Notes: generated from the letters alone by a model not told the origin. DNA of 64,000 nucleotides from Cyprinodon diabolis (GCA_030533445.1 CM060073.1:36845428-36909427); one strand, 5' to 3'. Counted from the first letter of the stretch, positions 10,890-23,957 are shown. Program-made: numbers and translations.

Positions 10890-11285
10890 TTTACCAGCTA
10901 GATGATAATAAAAATAACAAAAATAGTATAACAATATGCCTATTATCATCAGAGTAAGATATTGAGGCTGTAGAATGATAATCCCTATGGTCTAATGTAA
11001 TTCCTTGGAAAGGTGGAGCGCACATCAGCTGATCTAAATAAAAGAAAGATGCCATAAAGTCAAACAGCATAATAGGCTAGTATCCGTAATATATATAAAT
11101 AAGTTATATAAGTTATTGTACAATTTCTGATATCATAGGCCATCAAGTGATTAAAAAAAAAAGAAAAACATTTAAGGCAACATTAATAACTTGACCACAG
11201 CTGGGACCAAACCCTTAACCTTTTGAAATGCAGACCATTCACCCTACCCTCACGCTAGCTCGCAACACGTGATACCCCTCCCAGT
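10890..11285 (-). mobile_element. tRNA-derived SINE-like unit, inverted copy
   Basis: This is the reverse-oriented, diverged relative of 7,329-7,565. It has the GCAACACGTGAT leader (near 11,263), a degenerate tRNA-like part, the GCCTTAAATG junction and the CATAGGGATTATCATTCT block (complement near 10,975-10,995). An extra AT-rich insert of about 150 bp separates the two modules. The B box is degenerate, so this copy is probably not transcribed from its own promoter. Confidence 0.6.
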
Positions 11286-11410
11286 CTGCTCATTCACCTA
11301 TCTAATCCTGACTCATGGGACGCCGAAATGGACTCAGACTGCCACCTAGTGGCTATAGTAGTCACATGTTTTTCAAACAATTTGTGAAACACGCGGAGCG
11401 TAAGTAAAGT

Positions 11411-11437
11411 GTCCATTTCCAACCATCACCCACTGTA
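11411..11437. repeat. Right arm of a long-range inverted repeat
   Basis: This is the reverse complement of 6,484-6,510 with a few differences, ending CCCACTGTA. See the left arm. Confidence 0.45.
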
Positions 11438-12061
11438 TGGTACTAAAAATACTTATTTATATACTTAACTCACGAAAGAATTCTAATACATATCTGTAAA
11501 AAAATGTTTTATGACTTTTGTGAGACAATGTTTATGCTTTTTACATTTTCTTCGTCAAACTGCTTCTCTGAAGTCATCATCAGACATGCATAGAGCACTA
11601 GGTAAAATACGATTAAACCATGTTTATCTGCATTTTAGTGTTTCTTTCTTTAGATTAGGCACTATATAGCATAAGGTTAAAACGAAACAAAAACATAAAA
11701 CTCAAAAAGACTAGATTTATGTATAAATTCAAAGCCGAAAAAGTTAGAGACCGGAAGTACGTAGCGTAGGATCCCATTTCCATTGCAGGTCAGGAAGAGA
11801 CGAATGATAAAACAGAAAGGATTTTAAGGCATCTTTTTTCTTCAGGAAATTCATTATTAACCTTTAACACATTATATTTTAGTACGTTTACTATTTTTGA
11901 GGAGGGAAAGCATTATTTAGGTATTTTTAACAAAATAAAATAAAGGACGACACGGATATATATGTGGATGTGCATGCGCAAATGAGCTGATGGTACATGC
12001 CTAGAATGGATCGTGCTTCCGGAACGGATCGGGTAGTGACAGACCTCAAAAGAGACAGATA
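11438..12061. other. Unassigned sequence left of the Tc1 element
   Basis: No gene was seen. An ETS-like CCGGAAGT lies near 11,752. Positions 12,010-12,046 are related in reverse to 3,796-3,832. The TA at 12,060-12,061 is the left half of the Tc1 target duplication. Confidence 0.4.
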
Positions 12062-13309
12062 CACTATATTGCCAAAAGTATTTGCTCACCTGCCTTGACT
12101 CACATATGAGCTTAAGTGACATCCCGTTCCTAATCCATAGGGTTCAATATGACGTCGGTCCACCCTTTGCAGCTAGAACAGCTTCAACTCTTCTGGGAAG
12201 GCTGTCCACAAGGTTTAGGAGTGTGTTTATGGGAATTTTTGACCATTCTTCCAGAAGCGCATTTGTGAGGTCGCACACTGATGTTGGACGAGAAGGCCTG
12301 GCTCTCAGTCTCCGCTCTAATTCATCCCAAAGGTGTTCTATCGGGTTGAGGTCAGGACTCTGTGCAGGCCAGTCAAGTTCATCCACACCAGACTCTGTCA
12401 TCCATGTCTTTATGGACCTTGCTTTGTGCACTGGTGCACAGTCATGTTGGAAGAGGAAGGGGCCAGCTCCAAACTGTTCCCACAAAGTTGGGAGCATGGA
12501 ATTGTCCAAAATGTCTTGGTATGCTGAAGCATTCAGAGTTCCTTTCACTGGAACTAAGGGGCCAAGCCCAGCTCCTGAAAAACAACCCCACACCATAATC
12601 CCCCCTCCACCAAACTTTACACTTGGCACAATGCAGTCAGACAAGTACCGTTCTCCTGGCAACCGCCAAACCCAGACCCGTCCATCAGATTGCCAGATGG
12701 AGAAGCGCGATTCGTCACTCCAGAGAACGCGTCTCCACTGCTCTAGAGTCCAGTGGCGGCGTGCTTTACACCACCGCATCCGACGCTTTGCATTGCACTT
12801 GGTTATGTATGGCTTGGATGCAGCTGCTCGACCATGGAAACCCATTCCATGAAGCTCTCTGCGCACTGTTCTTGAGCTAATCTGAAGGCCACATGAAGTT
12901 TGGAGGTCTGTAGTGATTGACTCTGCAGAAAGTTGGCGACCTCTTCGCACTATGCGCTTCAGCATCCGCTGACCCCGCTCCGTCAGTTTACGTGGCCTAC
13001 CACTTCGTGGCTGAGTTGCTGTCGTTCCCAAACACTTCCATTTTCTTATAATACAGCTGACAGTTGACTGTGGAATATTTAGGAGCGAGGAAATTTCACG
13101 ACTGGATTTGTTGCACAGGTGGCATCCTATCACAGTTCCACGCTGGAATTCACTGAGCTCCTGAGAGCGACCCATTCTTTCACAAATGTTTGTAAAAACA
13201 GTCTGCATGCCTAGGTGCTTGAATTTATACACCTGTGGCCATGGAAGTGATTGGAACACCTGATTCCAATAATTTGGATGGGTGAGCAAATACTTTTGGC
13301 AATATAGTG
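12062..13309 (-). mobile_element. Complete Tc1-type DNA transposon
   Basis: The 1,248-bp element is flanked by TA on both sides (12,060-12,061 and 13,310-13,311). The terminal inverted repeats begin CACTATATTGCCAAAAGTAT and are identical over 29 bp. The internal transposase reads without interruption on the minus strand. Nothing in the ends or the coding region looks broken, so this copy may be recent and possibly active. Confidence 0.93.
12144..13175 (-). CDS. Tc1-family DD34E transposase
   Basis: The 343-residue protein has the usual Tc1 length. I start it at the ATG at 13,175 ([13 protein letters not shown]); another ATG lies 11 codons upstream at 13,208. A still earlier ATG at 13,391 lies outside the inverted repeat and cannot be part of the element. 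The N-terminal half holds the paired-like helix-turn-helix region ([17 protein letters not shown]) and the GRPRKL AT-hook-like linker. These bind the terminal repeats. The catalytic triad is the Asp in LWSDESRF, the Asp in QHDCAPVH and the Glu in NPIEHLWDE, with exactly 34 residues between the second and third. The enzyme cuts and pastes the element into TA sites in the nucleus. No stop, frameshift or missing catalytic residue is visible. Confidence 0.93.
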   Translation of the reverse strand: MGRSQELSEFQRGTVIGCHLCNKSSREISSLLNIPQSTVSCIIRKWKCLGTTATQPRSGRPRKLTERGQRMLKRIVRRGRQLSAESITTDLQTSCGLQISSRTVRRELHGMGFHGRAAASKPYITKCNAKRRMRWCKARRHWTLEQWRRVLWSDESRFSIWQSDGRVWVWRLPGERYLSDCIVPSVKFGGGGIMVWGCFSGAGLGPLVPVKGTLNASAYQDILDNSMLPTLWEQFGAGPFLFQHDCAPVHKARSIKTWMTESGVDELDWPAQSPDLNPIEHLWDELERRLRARPSRPTSVCDLTNALLEEWSKIPINTLLNLVDSLPRRVEAVLAAKGGPTSY

Positions 13310-13507
13310 TATATCCCGGAATGCTTTGCGAGGAGAGCTCTCCTCCTAAAGCATTATGGGATTTGCTGTCACAGCGGCCTACTGTTGCCATAGGCTGTCG
13401 CTACCCAATAGCAGAAACTAATAACAAAGATGGCCTAGACACAAGGCAGTGGAGAAAGAATTGTGTGACCAACGTGGAGCAAAAAGCAGTGATAATCTGT
13501 CCGAACT
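13310..13507 (+). promoter_or_regulatory. Promoter-like block with a possible non-coding first exon
   Basis: Immediately right of the Tc1 element are an imperfect inverted repeat (13,314-13,334 and 13,341-13,361) with a GCATTATGGGA segment like ZNF143 sites, a CCAAT box (near 13,405) and a YY1-like AAGATGGC (near 13,429). The consensus splice donor CTGTAAGTT follows, with GT at 13,508. Together these resemble a compact promoter plus a short first exon. The ATG in AAGATGGCC is followed directly by TAG, so any exon here would be untranslated. It could also be the end of an unidentified repeat. Confidence 0.3.
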
Positions 13508-13515
13508 GTAAGTTA

Positions 13516-15799
13516 GCTGAGTTTGCAACAAAGTCCACTATATATTCTCCGCTCTATATAGTGATTGAGGGATTCAGAGATAGTGGGCATAGTAAGCTTG
13601 TATTAGCTATGAGAACAGCAACTTTTAAACAGAGCGAGAAATGGGCTTGTGCATGTTTTTGCACAAGGTTAATAGGCATTCCCTCTTGGACGCGAGTACA
13701 GCGTTATGCGTGTGCTTTTTTTTAAGCGGAGAGAGTGGGTCTTATAAAAACTTCAGGAAAATCCTCCACAATACCCTTAATTCTTTGGTAAAATTATTTA
13801 ATACTGTGCAATATCCTGATGACAAAGTGTTGGACATTAACAGGCTCCCTACTGAGGAAGGTTGTTACATTTAAGCAATTATAAAAGCATTCTAATTGGC
13901 AAAAGGTATGGAAAAATAAACATGGGGTAAATCCATCCTTAAAAAAGGAAAAAGAAAAAAGACTTTGTGCAGCAATTTTTTAAATATTTGGACTGGCCGA
14001 TCTGGCACCAACCTTCATGTCATCATTCAAAAATCCACTTCCTTCCTCATTCTGGAGTTTATTTAAACCTCTGCAAGCAGTCTTTGTTATGTTTAGATGC
14101 CTGAATGGATTGATTTCCTGCCATGTGATTGGTTAGGTCGCAGTCATGCAGCAGCAATTCAGGAAATGTAATTCATGAAGTGGCTTGTAGTTGGATCTTG
14201 AAAGGCAAAGAACAGATGTAAAAAAAAAAGTGGATACCTAGTAAAAAGTTTCAGATGGCCCTCCCTCCAGTCTCGAACCATGTGGTCTGTGATTGGCTCA
14301 GAAGGATTAAATGTAAACCCTAACCTAACTTTATCTGCAACAAGCAACTTTTATCACAATATTTTTTTTTCCTCTTTTATTAAATAGACTTAAATATTTA
14401 AAGACAGGCATCACAACGTAATAATGTTGTACTTTTGCTGTAGTGTTTTAGCTGTTTTAAAGTTTTTTATTCTGATTCGTGTAGAGCATAGACTTGGCTC
14501 TCACCCACTTTGAGAAAATATTCCACATAGTCTGTTTATTTTAACAAAAATCAACCAAACATGACCACAGAAGAAAAAAAGAAAAAAAAAAAAGAAAGTA
14601 TTTACGTCACACATGCAGCTTGAGCTTGGCACGGTATCTGTGTTCAGGCTGAGTGCACACAACTTGTTTAAATGTCATATTTATCTCGGTGCTTTGTCAG
14701 AAAATTAACTTCATGCGAGTTTGCGGCAGAGGCAAGCATATGGCCATAGTTCTCTGGAGATGACAGCCTAGCGGAGCGGGAGCTCGCCGGTGCTGCTGCC
14801 CTGCTCTGGCGGCAGATGCTCCGGGCTTCTCTGCGATTAAGTGGAGATCATCACTGTTTTCTTTGAGCACCGCTGTGCCTTGTACTCTGAAATGTTCCGT
14901 TAATCACTGCCTGCCTCCCTGCCTTTCCCAAACACAAGCTGCCATAGCTCTCATTAAGTTCGAATCTCCCTCTACTGCACCCTTGCTCACCAAATCAGTG
15001 CATTTAGTGACTGAATCATACCTGTCAGATATTCTGCACCTGATTGGTGGAGTGATTCCAAGAGCCACAGTTCAGTTTGTGAAGGTTAGCTATTTGACTA
15101 GTTCTTCTAGTCCTTGTTCATTTTTCGAGGCTCAGTTGATACAATATGTTGCTCTTTGTGCAACTTATATAGTGTTGTCTTTAGAGCACAAGGTATAGTA
15201 ATGCTTCTTAACTTTCTTGTTAGTATAGGTGTTAACTGAGAGATTGGAGATTTAATGCATCTGTCATTCTACATTCGTTCTCATGCCATAAAAGGACTGT
15301 TAGTGCTCACTTCCGGTTCACACGTTTTTTTTTTAAATATTTATCTCAACGTATTTAAAATAATTAATGTTCAGTTTCGAAATATCCACAAAAAAGTTCT
15401 ATTATTTTGATAATACATTTCCAAATGGTGATACAATTGAATTAATATTTTAGGTGAAATTTGTATAAAAGTAAAAGATATGGCCATTCAAATGTTGGCT
15501 TATCTTCCTACAACAAGACATGTTGTACTGAAAGCACGAACACGTATTTATATCAAATCTTTTTGCACTCCTACTATTCAAATAATCTCTCCAAATGACT
15601 GTGGTCTGTTTGTTCATACTTGTTGTACATTATAAGTTTTGTTTTGTTTTAGCTCAACATCATTTAATTTCATGAAGTAAATTTTTAGTGGATAATTTTT
15701 TTACTATTGACTATGAGCCTCAAGTTTTCTGACCTCTGTTTATCAAGATTTTAGGTTGCTTACTGAAAGCAGCGAAGAACGCTATAGGGGCCAAGTGAA
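13516..15799. other. Anonymous, mostly unique sequence
   Basis: No convincing gene was seen. A GC-rich island near 14,750-14,860 (GGAGCGGGAGCTCGCCGG) stands out from the AT-rich surroundings. Short open frames at 13,641-13,874 and 14,863-15,198 have no recognisable domains. Confidence 0.4.
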
Positions 15800-15879
15800 A
15801 TGACTTCGGCTATCCGATTATTAATCGATCAATCGAAAAAATAATCGACTGATTAATTTATTTTATTCTATTAGTTGCA

Positions 15880-15923
<44 letters not shown>
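15800..15923. repeat. hAT-like terminal fragment and (AT)n
   Basis: The AATCGATCAATCG... segment ends ATTAGTTGCAACCCTA. This resembles one end of the non-autonomous hAT-like elements with TAGGGTTGCAACTAAT termini seen in fish. It abuts an (AT)n run at 15,884-15,923. No other end was found nearby. Confidence 0.45.
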
Positions 15924-15926
<3 letters not shown>

Positions 15927-16115
15927 TATTTTAACATACACATAGATTTTAGTTTTCCCAGATTTCATGAAAACTAGAAACTTTTAAACTAGAATTTAGC
16001 TTTTTCATTTGCTGTTCGATATCATCTAAGAGCTGCTGTAGGCTCTTACCGGTACAGAACATATGTCTGGGATTTGCTAAAAAAACAAACTTGAATACTT
16101 TAAATGCAATATTTA

Positions 16116-16200
16116 TGCTGCCATGCCGCTTTATTCCGGATGCTGTTTTGGTGAAGAGAGAGCTGAGTGCAAAGCTCTCAATTCACGGTCTGCAGTCTAC
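16116..16200 (+). repeat. LINE RT C-terminal fragment, copy 1
   Basis: The block encodes VKRELSAKLSI and is shared almost exactly with 20,961-21,050 (GTGAAGAGAGAGCTGAGTGC, then AAAGCTCTCAATT). Fish LINE polyproteins contain a similar VKREL...KAKLSIY segment downstream of the RT core. Only about 85 bp remain. Confidence 0.45.
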
Positions 16201-19200
16201 ACCTCTGAGCCACCGCACCTTTAAGCTCTTGGTGACATGCAGTCAAGAAAGGTTTTCTGCTTGTTTAACATTTACAATCTAAAAATTTGATTAGAGCAAG
16301 ACTGTACATAAAATCAATAGGCTATTGCTCTTAAAAAATAAATCATAAAACAAAGAAAAAGATCACAATAAATAAGTTATTCAGTAAAAAAATGTGTTAA
16401 GAAACATCAATCTAAATGCATTTAAGATACCCCTTCGATTTACTTTAAAAAATATCCGGTTCAGTAATTGCGCAGGACCATAGGAGGTGTGTTCCACTCC
16501 ATTGGTACATCACCAAAAAGGCCCCATCAGCATAGCATTTAAACTCAATCCTTGGACCTAAAAAAAATAAGAAATAAAATAAACTGAAGTCCTTTCCACA
16601 TTTTATAACTGTTACATTTCTCTTTTTTAATAATAGGGTTGACACCTTAGGTTGTCTTCAATCAGCTGACTACCGCTGTACAACAACCAGTGGGGTAGTG
16701 GTTGGACATCATTATTTCAGGCTTGATAAAGTTGAATAAAACTTTGCTCCCTCCGGTACATTTGCTAACATTTCCATAAATTAATCTTAAACTTTAAAAA
16801 ATGTTTGAACTAAAACTTTTACAGTATTTGAAAAGATAACTTTTCAAAATAAAATTATACTGGCCTTTGCTGAGCCTTGAATGCAGACCTAGAGATTCAT
16901 CCCCAAAGCACTTCTCTGGCTTTTATTGTGTATACACTCTTCCAGAGGAGGTCACATTTCATGTGCCAGAAATTTTTCTATACAACCTTTTTTGGAGAAA
17001 AATGGAACAAAAATAGGAATTAAGGCCTTTCTAAGTCTACACGATCCTTAGCAGCTCACACCCAGTTGTGTTGTATGTATCTCCTACACAAACAACCATC
17101 TATTGTGATTTCTAAACATTGTGACATGCTTTAACCCTGATTGATCTTGATCTGTAACATAATAATGTGATTACAGGCTTTTCATTGCTTTCACATTTAC
17201 TTCAGTAGAAAATAACATTAAATGTCTCTTTTCATGCTAATCATCTTGGTTGGAAGTATACCTCATCACTCCAATAGGCCTCAGTAATGCCTTCTTTCTT
17301 CTTCACTAAACAACCTATCCAAAATAACCTATTTGTAACACGCCCACACACTCAACGCTCAGCCTGGTAACACCGTTATTCTTCACCTATCAAAGCCCGG
17401 CTTGCTTGTCCCGGTGCAGTGATCATTCCCACACAATGGCAATAGCATTACTGTGCTTTTGAAAGCATTTGCATAGCAAAGCAATAACACACACCTTTGT
17501 AACTAAAGGAGCTGATCCTGCTCATTGCAGGTTGGATTTCCTGGATAAAGCTGTGGGGAAGGAATCCTGATGCCACCATGCATCAATATACAGACGCTGC
17601 TTTCTCTTCCTCAAGTTTACTTTGCAATCAATGTCTGCTTAATCTTTTCTGTCAGGCTGTGAGGAAAAATACACATACAAACAAAAATGCGTGTGTTTCC
17701 CTCTGCTGCACTGGTTACTTTGCAGACACTGATTAGTGTCAGTTTGCCTCCTTTTTTCCAGTATGTAGATACCCAGATAGTAAGCTGTAACAATTGAAAT
17801 AAGCACCAAAATAGCGCTTGCTGTTCTCAATCCTCTATGAGGAAATTGGTTTGCATTGTTGCAAGAGATTGATTAGTGACTTTGTCAAGAGGCTCTTGAA
17901 ATGACTTTTAAATCAGTGAGTTAGCAGACAGCTGGTTGAGCAGTCAATCTACAGTGTGTGGTCAACAATGAGAAATTATGTTATTGTTTTTATTATTCCT
18001 ACTTTTCAATCATTGCTCATATAGTACTGCATCCATCCTCCGAAGTCTGGACATTGGTATTCATCACAATGAAAAGGTTTATCTCATCAAGCCAGAATTA
18101 AATCTATTCACAACTGTACAAATTGCCACTGTGTTGTGAGCGAGGTATAACAAATTTTTAGACGAGGAAACTCCTTGTCAGGAGCAGCCAAGGGAGTAGG
18201 TGTCAGTTTGATACCGTGCATACACTAACGGCTGTGAGGGAGCATAAGCGTTTGCTGCGCTTCAGTGGTAGTGCGTTTTATTTCAATGTTGACCATCGGT
18301 AATGCCAACCCTGTAGTTCTCATCTCAGCTGCCTCTTGAGACACAAACATAGAGAGCCCAGGCTCCCCCGTCCTCCCCTCCTCCTTCTTCGTCCTCACAA
18401 TGCGATTAAAACAGACAGACAATGAAGTTCTTGTGGAGTTTTATAATTCTTTGCCTGCTTGTTTTTAAACATGAAACATGAAAACTGAGTGTGGGTGTAG
18501 AGCGACCTTAACTACCTTACCCATCTTCCCCTAGGGGGACCTCAAAGGACATTTGTACAGCTCCTCCTTACAGGCTCTGGGCTCTGTTGCAAAATGAAAG
18601 ACAGGAAAGAGACGGGGGAACAGAGGGAGTTAGTCTGCGTTCTACAGGAAGGTCAACTTCTGCCTGTGGAGATCCTGCATCTTTTTAGAGCTACCCACCT
18701 ATCCCAGGGTTTTTTCCTTGCTGGAATGGTGTATTGCAGCGACTTCTGTTGCATTCTCCAACCATTAGAAACAAATCAGATTTTGCATTTAATTTTCTTT
18801 AGGTGAATGAGAGAGGAAATTGTTGTGTTTTTGACCTTGTTTTAGTTTGAAATATATGCCCCACTGTTTCCTAATATGCCCTTGGTGTATGTAAAGCTGA
18901 AAGCACATTTATAACAGATCAATAATTCTGTACATTTCCTTCTGGAAAAAAAACTAATTCTCGTAATAGGATTTTGTCAATGTGATTTGAATAATGATCT
19001 CAAAACATCCCATTTTAGGCTACTTAACTAAATAGAATATTACTGATTGCAACACTTATCCATGGTAGGGGTTTTGGTAACCTTCTTTTCTGTTTCTTGC
19101 CAACAGCCAATTTTCTCTCAATTAAAGCATGATATTAGCACTCAGTAGGGCATAAACAGAAATAACCGTACACTACTGAATAGCACGCCTTGTTTATGAG

Positions 19201-20960
19201 CTTAAGAGTGGGTGTATAGAAGGATCCAGTTTCTCTACTCCTATTAGAAAGCTTGTGTTTATATGCATATGAGTCTAGGAGAGGGAAAAGAGAGAGGATT
19301 GCCTTGTGTGCTTTGCAAAAACACTCTTGCAGTAGGAAAGCTAAAACTTTTCAACACTGTCCCGTTGAAACATCTGGAAAAAATAGGGGTGGGGGAGAAT
19401 GAAAAGTCACAGGTATTGTAGGAATAAAAGAAAAAATGTATCATTACATTGAGAGCGAGTGAGTGGTGATGCCAGTTGGCCAAAGTTAGCAGGAAGCTGT
19501 CCTAGTAAATGGCAGCAGCTGCTCGCAGTTCGAGAGAGCATGTCCCAGTCAGAGGAGAAAAGCGATGGCATCTACATTAATACTACCTTAATGGCCCATC
19601 TGGCGCTCCGTAGGGTCCCTGGCTGCACCACCGACTCAGAGCCGTTTGACAGGCAGTCTCCAGCGCACCAGACGCGCATGGCATGCCAAATGGCTGGGAG
19701 ACGCCTCCGTGGCGCACAGATCTGTCAAACTCTCTGATGCTGTAGTCACACAGGCAAGGAAACTTAAGGCAAGTTTTCACACGTGATTGGTTCTTGACAT
19801 GGCTGGGGGAGAGGGAGGGGGCAGAAGGAGAATGACTGGCTTGTCTGCAACATCTCTCTCTCTTTTCACCACATTGTCTCAAATGCAAACACACACACAC
19901 GTACCCTTTTCACAGGGCATATAGACACACTCAAAAATACATTCACACTTCACACCACATGCTAAGTTGCCATGACAAGATCAAACCTCGGTGAAAAAGG
20001 CAGGTTAAGATTAGCCTGTGGTGGATTTACCATGCTCTGATAGCAAACAGAGATACAAAATATTATTTTTGCTTGAAGTCAAGTTCTGCTCCTATAAACA
20101 AATGCTGTAACTAATTGCTTTATTGGCAGAAATAGTGGAGGTTCTTATCAAACAACTCAGGGGGCTGTGGCTATAATTGGCATAATTGGTCTACAGAGCA
20201 GGCCCTGGTCCTTGATGTGGCATAGTGATACACCTTACAAAAAAACAGTTGATCATGGATTTAGGACCATAGATTAGCCTGTGAGATACCTTAAGACACA
20301 GTGCAAAACCTGATTGGTTGAGATGCCCTAATTAGATTTTTTTTTTTTCCAAAATTTTAGTGGTGAGGAGAGGGAGAAAGTAGGATTAAGCTTTTGTTTT
20401 TAAACATGATTAAGGAGTTTTTATATTATCAATTTACAATGTAAGCACTACTAGCATTAACAAATCTAAGCAGATACAGATATTCACAATTGTATAAAAT
20501 ACATGAACTTAAATAAATAAAATACATTTCACCTTTTATAAAATTATTCATGGCAAAGAGTGCTGCAGTTAGCCTCCTTTACAAATTATTAGTAGACTGA
20601 TACACCAGCTGGATGATACTTTTAGCCGATATTTGTGTTTTTTTCCTACCTGTATGGCCAAAACATGCATGCTTTTCTGATTAATCAGTATACTCTGCAG
20701 TTTTGAGATCACATGAAGAGTAAGCATTGCCACTCCCTCGATTTTCTTTCTAGTGCAAATATTTTGTTTTAGTTATGTATAGGTTTCCAAGGAGGGATAC
20801 GTCGGGGGGTGAGTGTAACAAAAGTGCTATATGCGTTGGAAGAAAACAAAACCAATTTTGAGAAGAAATTTAAAAATGTGACCAATACGGATTTCTGTCA
20901 TAGAGTAAAAAAAAAAAAAAAAACAGTTAAACACAAAATAGTTACTATTTAAAAGAGTTA
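16201..20960. other. Anonymous AT-rich sequence
   Basis: No gene was seen. The segment near 16,665-16,700 (CAGCTGACTACCGCTGTACA, then CAGTGGGG) is related to 38,460-38,500, which points to a shared dispersed repeat. Open frames at 19,459-19,737 and 18,594-18,806 lack recognisable domains. An (A)n run lies at about 20,908-20,923. Confidence 0.4.
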
Positions 20961-21050
20961 TGCTGCTTTATTCTGGACGCTGCACCGGTCTGTTGTGGTG
21001 AAGAGAGAGCTGAGTGCAAAGCTCTCAATTTACCTTACGGTCTGCAAAAG
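20961..21050 (+). repeat. LINE RT C-terminal fragment, copy 2
   Basis: Second copy of the block at 16,116-16,200, with the same GTGAAGAGAGAGCTGAGTGC core and a slightly different right side (ATTTACCTTACGGTCTGC). Confidence 0.45.
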
Positions 21051-23957
21051 AGCTATAAGAGTTATTTTAAGATTTAAAGGGACTTACTGCACTTGACTTT
21101 GCTAAACTGTCAGAATTTGGGAACCGCTGGGTTAAAAACTGTTTTATTGCACTTGCTTAACATTCATTATCATTGTGCTATTTTTATCATGGAGGAAGAA
21201 AAATGTTGTCTAAAAAATGGAAATAGTCAGTATCAGCCTTAATAAGAATTTGTATTGGTTAATCCCTGGTACCAGGTATGTTTACTACTCATGAAAAATG
21301 TCCAAGTTACTGGTCTCCAGTTATGGCAGATCAGGCTGAAAATGACTTAATTCTGGAAAACAATCCACATCTGTGCATCTGATTGATTAATTATAGTTCA
21401 AACTTAAGAAATAAAACTATTTTACAAGAACTATTTACTCAGAATAATTGTTTTTTTTTCTTTCCAACATGCTGCACTTAGAACATATTTAAGAAAGGAG
21501 CTCAGTACATTTCACCTATAGAAGATTTGAACTAAATTCTTCCCTGCCCTTCTGCTTGGCCTTTCCTTCCGTCCCTGCTGAGGTTTTTCTCTATGTGGGT
21601 CCCATTCTACTGAACGCACCAGTATGGATCAAAATCCCAGAAGTCGGTATCAAAGTGCTGTGGGGAAGCTGACTTCTTTTTTTGTACGAGTAAACTGCAA
21701 AGGAAAGTACAGCTAAGAGTACTTTGAAGCATTTGTTGCCATTTCTTAGTTTGCACTTTTTAATAAACATTTAGAGATAGCAGGAGTAAAAAAAAAAAAA
21801 ATGGAACAGAAGGTTCTTTAGAAAATATATTTCAAATGGCTTACCCAGTAGGTAGCCCCAGAAGACACCTGAGGGATAAACCTTGGCAAGAAAGGAAGAT
21901 AGAAGGAAAGACAAGTCAAATTGCAACAAAGACAGTCGTGACTATAGCAGAAGAAACATAGTAATAAATGCCTTTGCAGAGGAATCCTTATTGCTGCTCT
22001 AAACACCACTTTTCTAAATAATATTTTTAAATCTGCTCATGTCTCTTGATAAAAAGGTATAAATCTTTTAAAATAGAATTAAAGAATTAAGCTAAATTAA
22101 TTTCATTTTGATAATGAAAATAGTCTAAGCAGCTTTTTAGGCATCAGGTAAAAAATAATTCTGGACTGCAATGGGCTGGACAAAGAAAAAAAATGTATGC
22201 AAGAACATAAAGTGTGGAAAAGATAGAGATGGGAAAGGAGGGAGTAAGATGAGAGGCTAAAAGAAAAGTGGAGATGGAAAACAGTAGAATCAGCAAAATG
22301 GGTTCGGGGACTTGAGAGAAAAGAGTAAAAGAACTCTTCAACTTTCACTCACATTCCCAGATGTGTTGTAGGCAAGATGTAGCCTTTGAAGAGCTTGTGG
22401 CAAAATAGGCAAAATATGACTTCACTCTAACACCCACTTTCCCTATGCCTCTTCTCTTTTCCTCTTGCTCCCTCTTTCTCTTTTCTGTTCTCCATATATC
22501 TCTACTTTATTTTTCTCCCTGGGCATCCTAGTTCCTTAGTGGAAAAACCCAGCTGCAGGGGTCTTGTGCTACTTTGAGTGAACCTCCACTGATTTACAAC
22601 AAACACAAAAAATATACCCTATTTACCCCATGTTAGCAACCTTTGAGAAGCTAAACTTTTTTTCTGATATTTTACTACCTTCTGCCAGATGTTCGCATAT
22701 TTAAATGTCATCATGCTTTATGTATACAGATACATTTATAAGAGTTTCCCTTTTTTTTCTGCTCCACTATATTATACCCTATATTACACTCAATTCAACA
22801 GCCACTAGAGGGAGCTTCTAATAAGTAGTTTCCTCTCTTTTATACAACAGTTGTGGAAGCAAAAAGGCATAATCTTCCAAACATTAAAATCTTTTGCTTA
22901 TTATCAGCTGTCCAACAGTTATAGAATTCTCTTGTTGTGCAGATAATGGTGTCCAAGTTTAAAAAGGAAAGCAGATAAATACATGTTAGGGTCTTGTTTT
23001 CATTTGTGCAAATACGACAATACAGTCATGTATATTTGTGAGAGCAGCTATCGGCTGGTGTGAGTTTGGCAGAGGTGATAATTTTGTGGCTTTACAGCAG
23101 CTTGAATATAGTGCATGATGGTAAAAACAGAAAGCATGCCTGGGCGTGCTTTTAATCAGTTCCCCACAAATGTAATGAGTCCAGGCAAGAAGTCTGGGCA
23201 CTCCGACTTGATCAAAAGCAGTAGGAAATCTGAAAATGATTTATTATATCCCACAGAGCTTCCCCTGTTAGATATGTGAAATTGAGGGTGAGCTGAAAAT
23301 AAAAAGGCATTTTCTTTTTCTTCTAAATAGATGGCAAGTGAGGCTATCAAATCAGTTTGTAAGGTTTAGCTTTGTTTGTTCTTATTTCATTTGTATTGTA
23401 TTCATTAAGATTTTATGCATCTACTTTGTGTTTTTTCAAAACTGTTTATGATTTTAACTTTTATTTAATAACTCAATAAAATTTTATACTGTATAATCTG
23501 TTACCAGCTAACAGTTATTAATGCTTTTATTCAACCTGCATAAAACCCACCCATATTGTCTCTGCTAGTCTGTAAGAGAAGATGAGTGATACGACTGTAT
23601 CTGAATCAAAGTCCCAGAATTGTCCTGTCATATTTTTCCACAATCTTTTCCCTCATATTACTAAAACAGGCTTAGCCGATGGGATTCGCCACACTCTGCG
23701 CTTCTCCACTCCCCCTGGCCTTTACCAGTGACATGGCTGCCAATGATACAGATCCGCTGTGACATTTTACATTGTGCTCCCTAATTGCTGCTACTGATAG
23801 TGAGATGGCTCACCATACAGCTGTGTGCTTCCTCTTTTTTTTCTACCACCCTTTGGCCTTTTTTTCCTTTGTTGGGTAGTTAGTACAAAGTGTGGTACAG
23901 TACTGACTAATTGTCTTGCTCATGTGCTGTCAGATGCGATGCAATTAAGTATTTATA
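21051..23957. other. Anonymous AT-rich sequence
   Basis: No gene, RNA or bounded repeat was seen. Positions 22,140-22,340 are purine-rich on the plus strand, which produces spurious minus-strand open frames. Confidence 0.45.

Noticed and set aside
12082..12852. A 256-residue plus-strand protein
   Set aside because: It is the antisense shadow of the Tc1 transposase.
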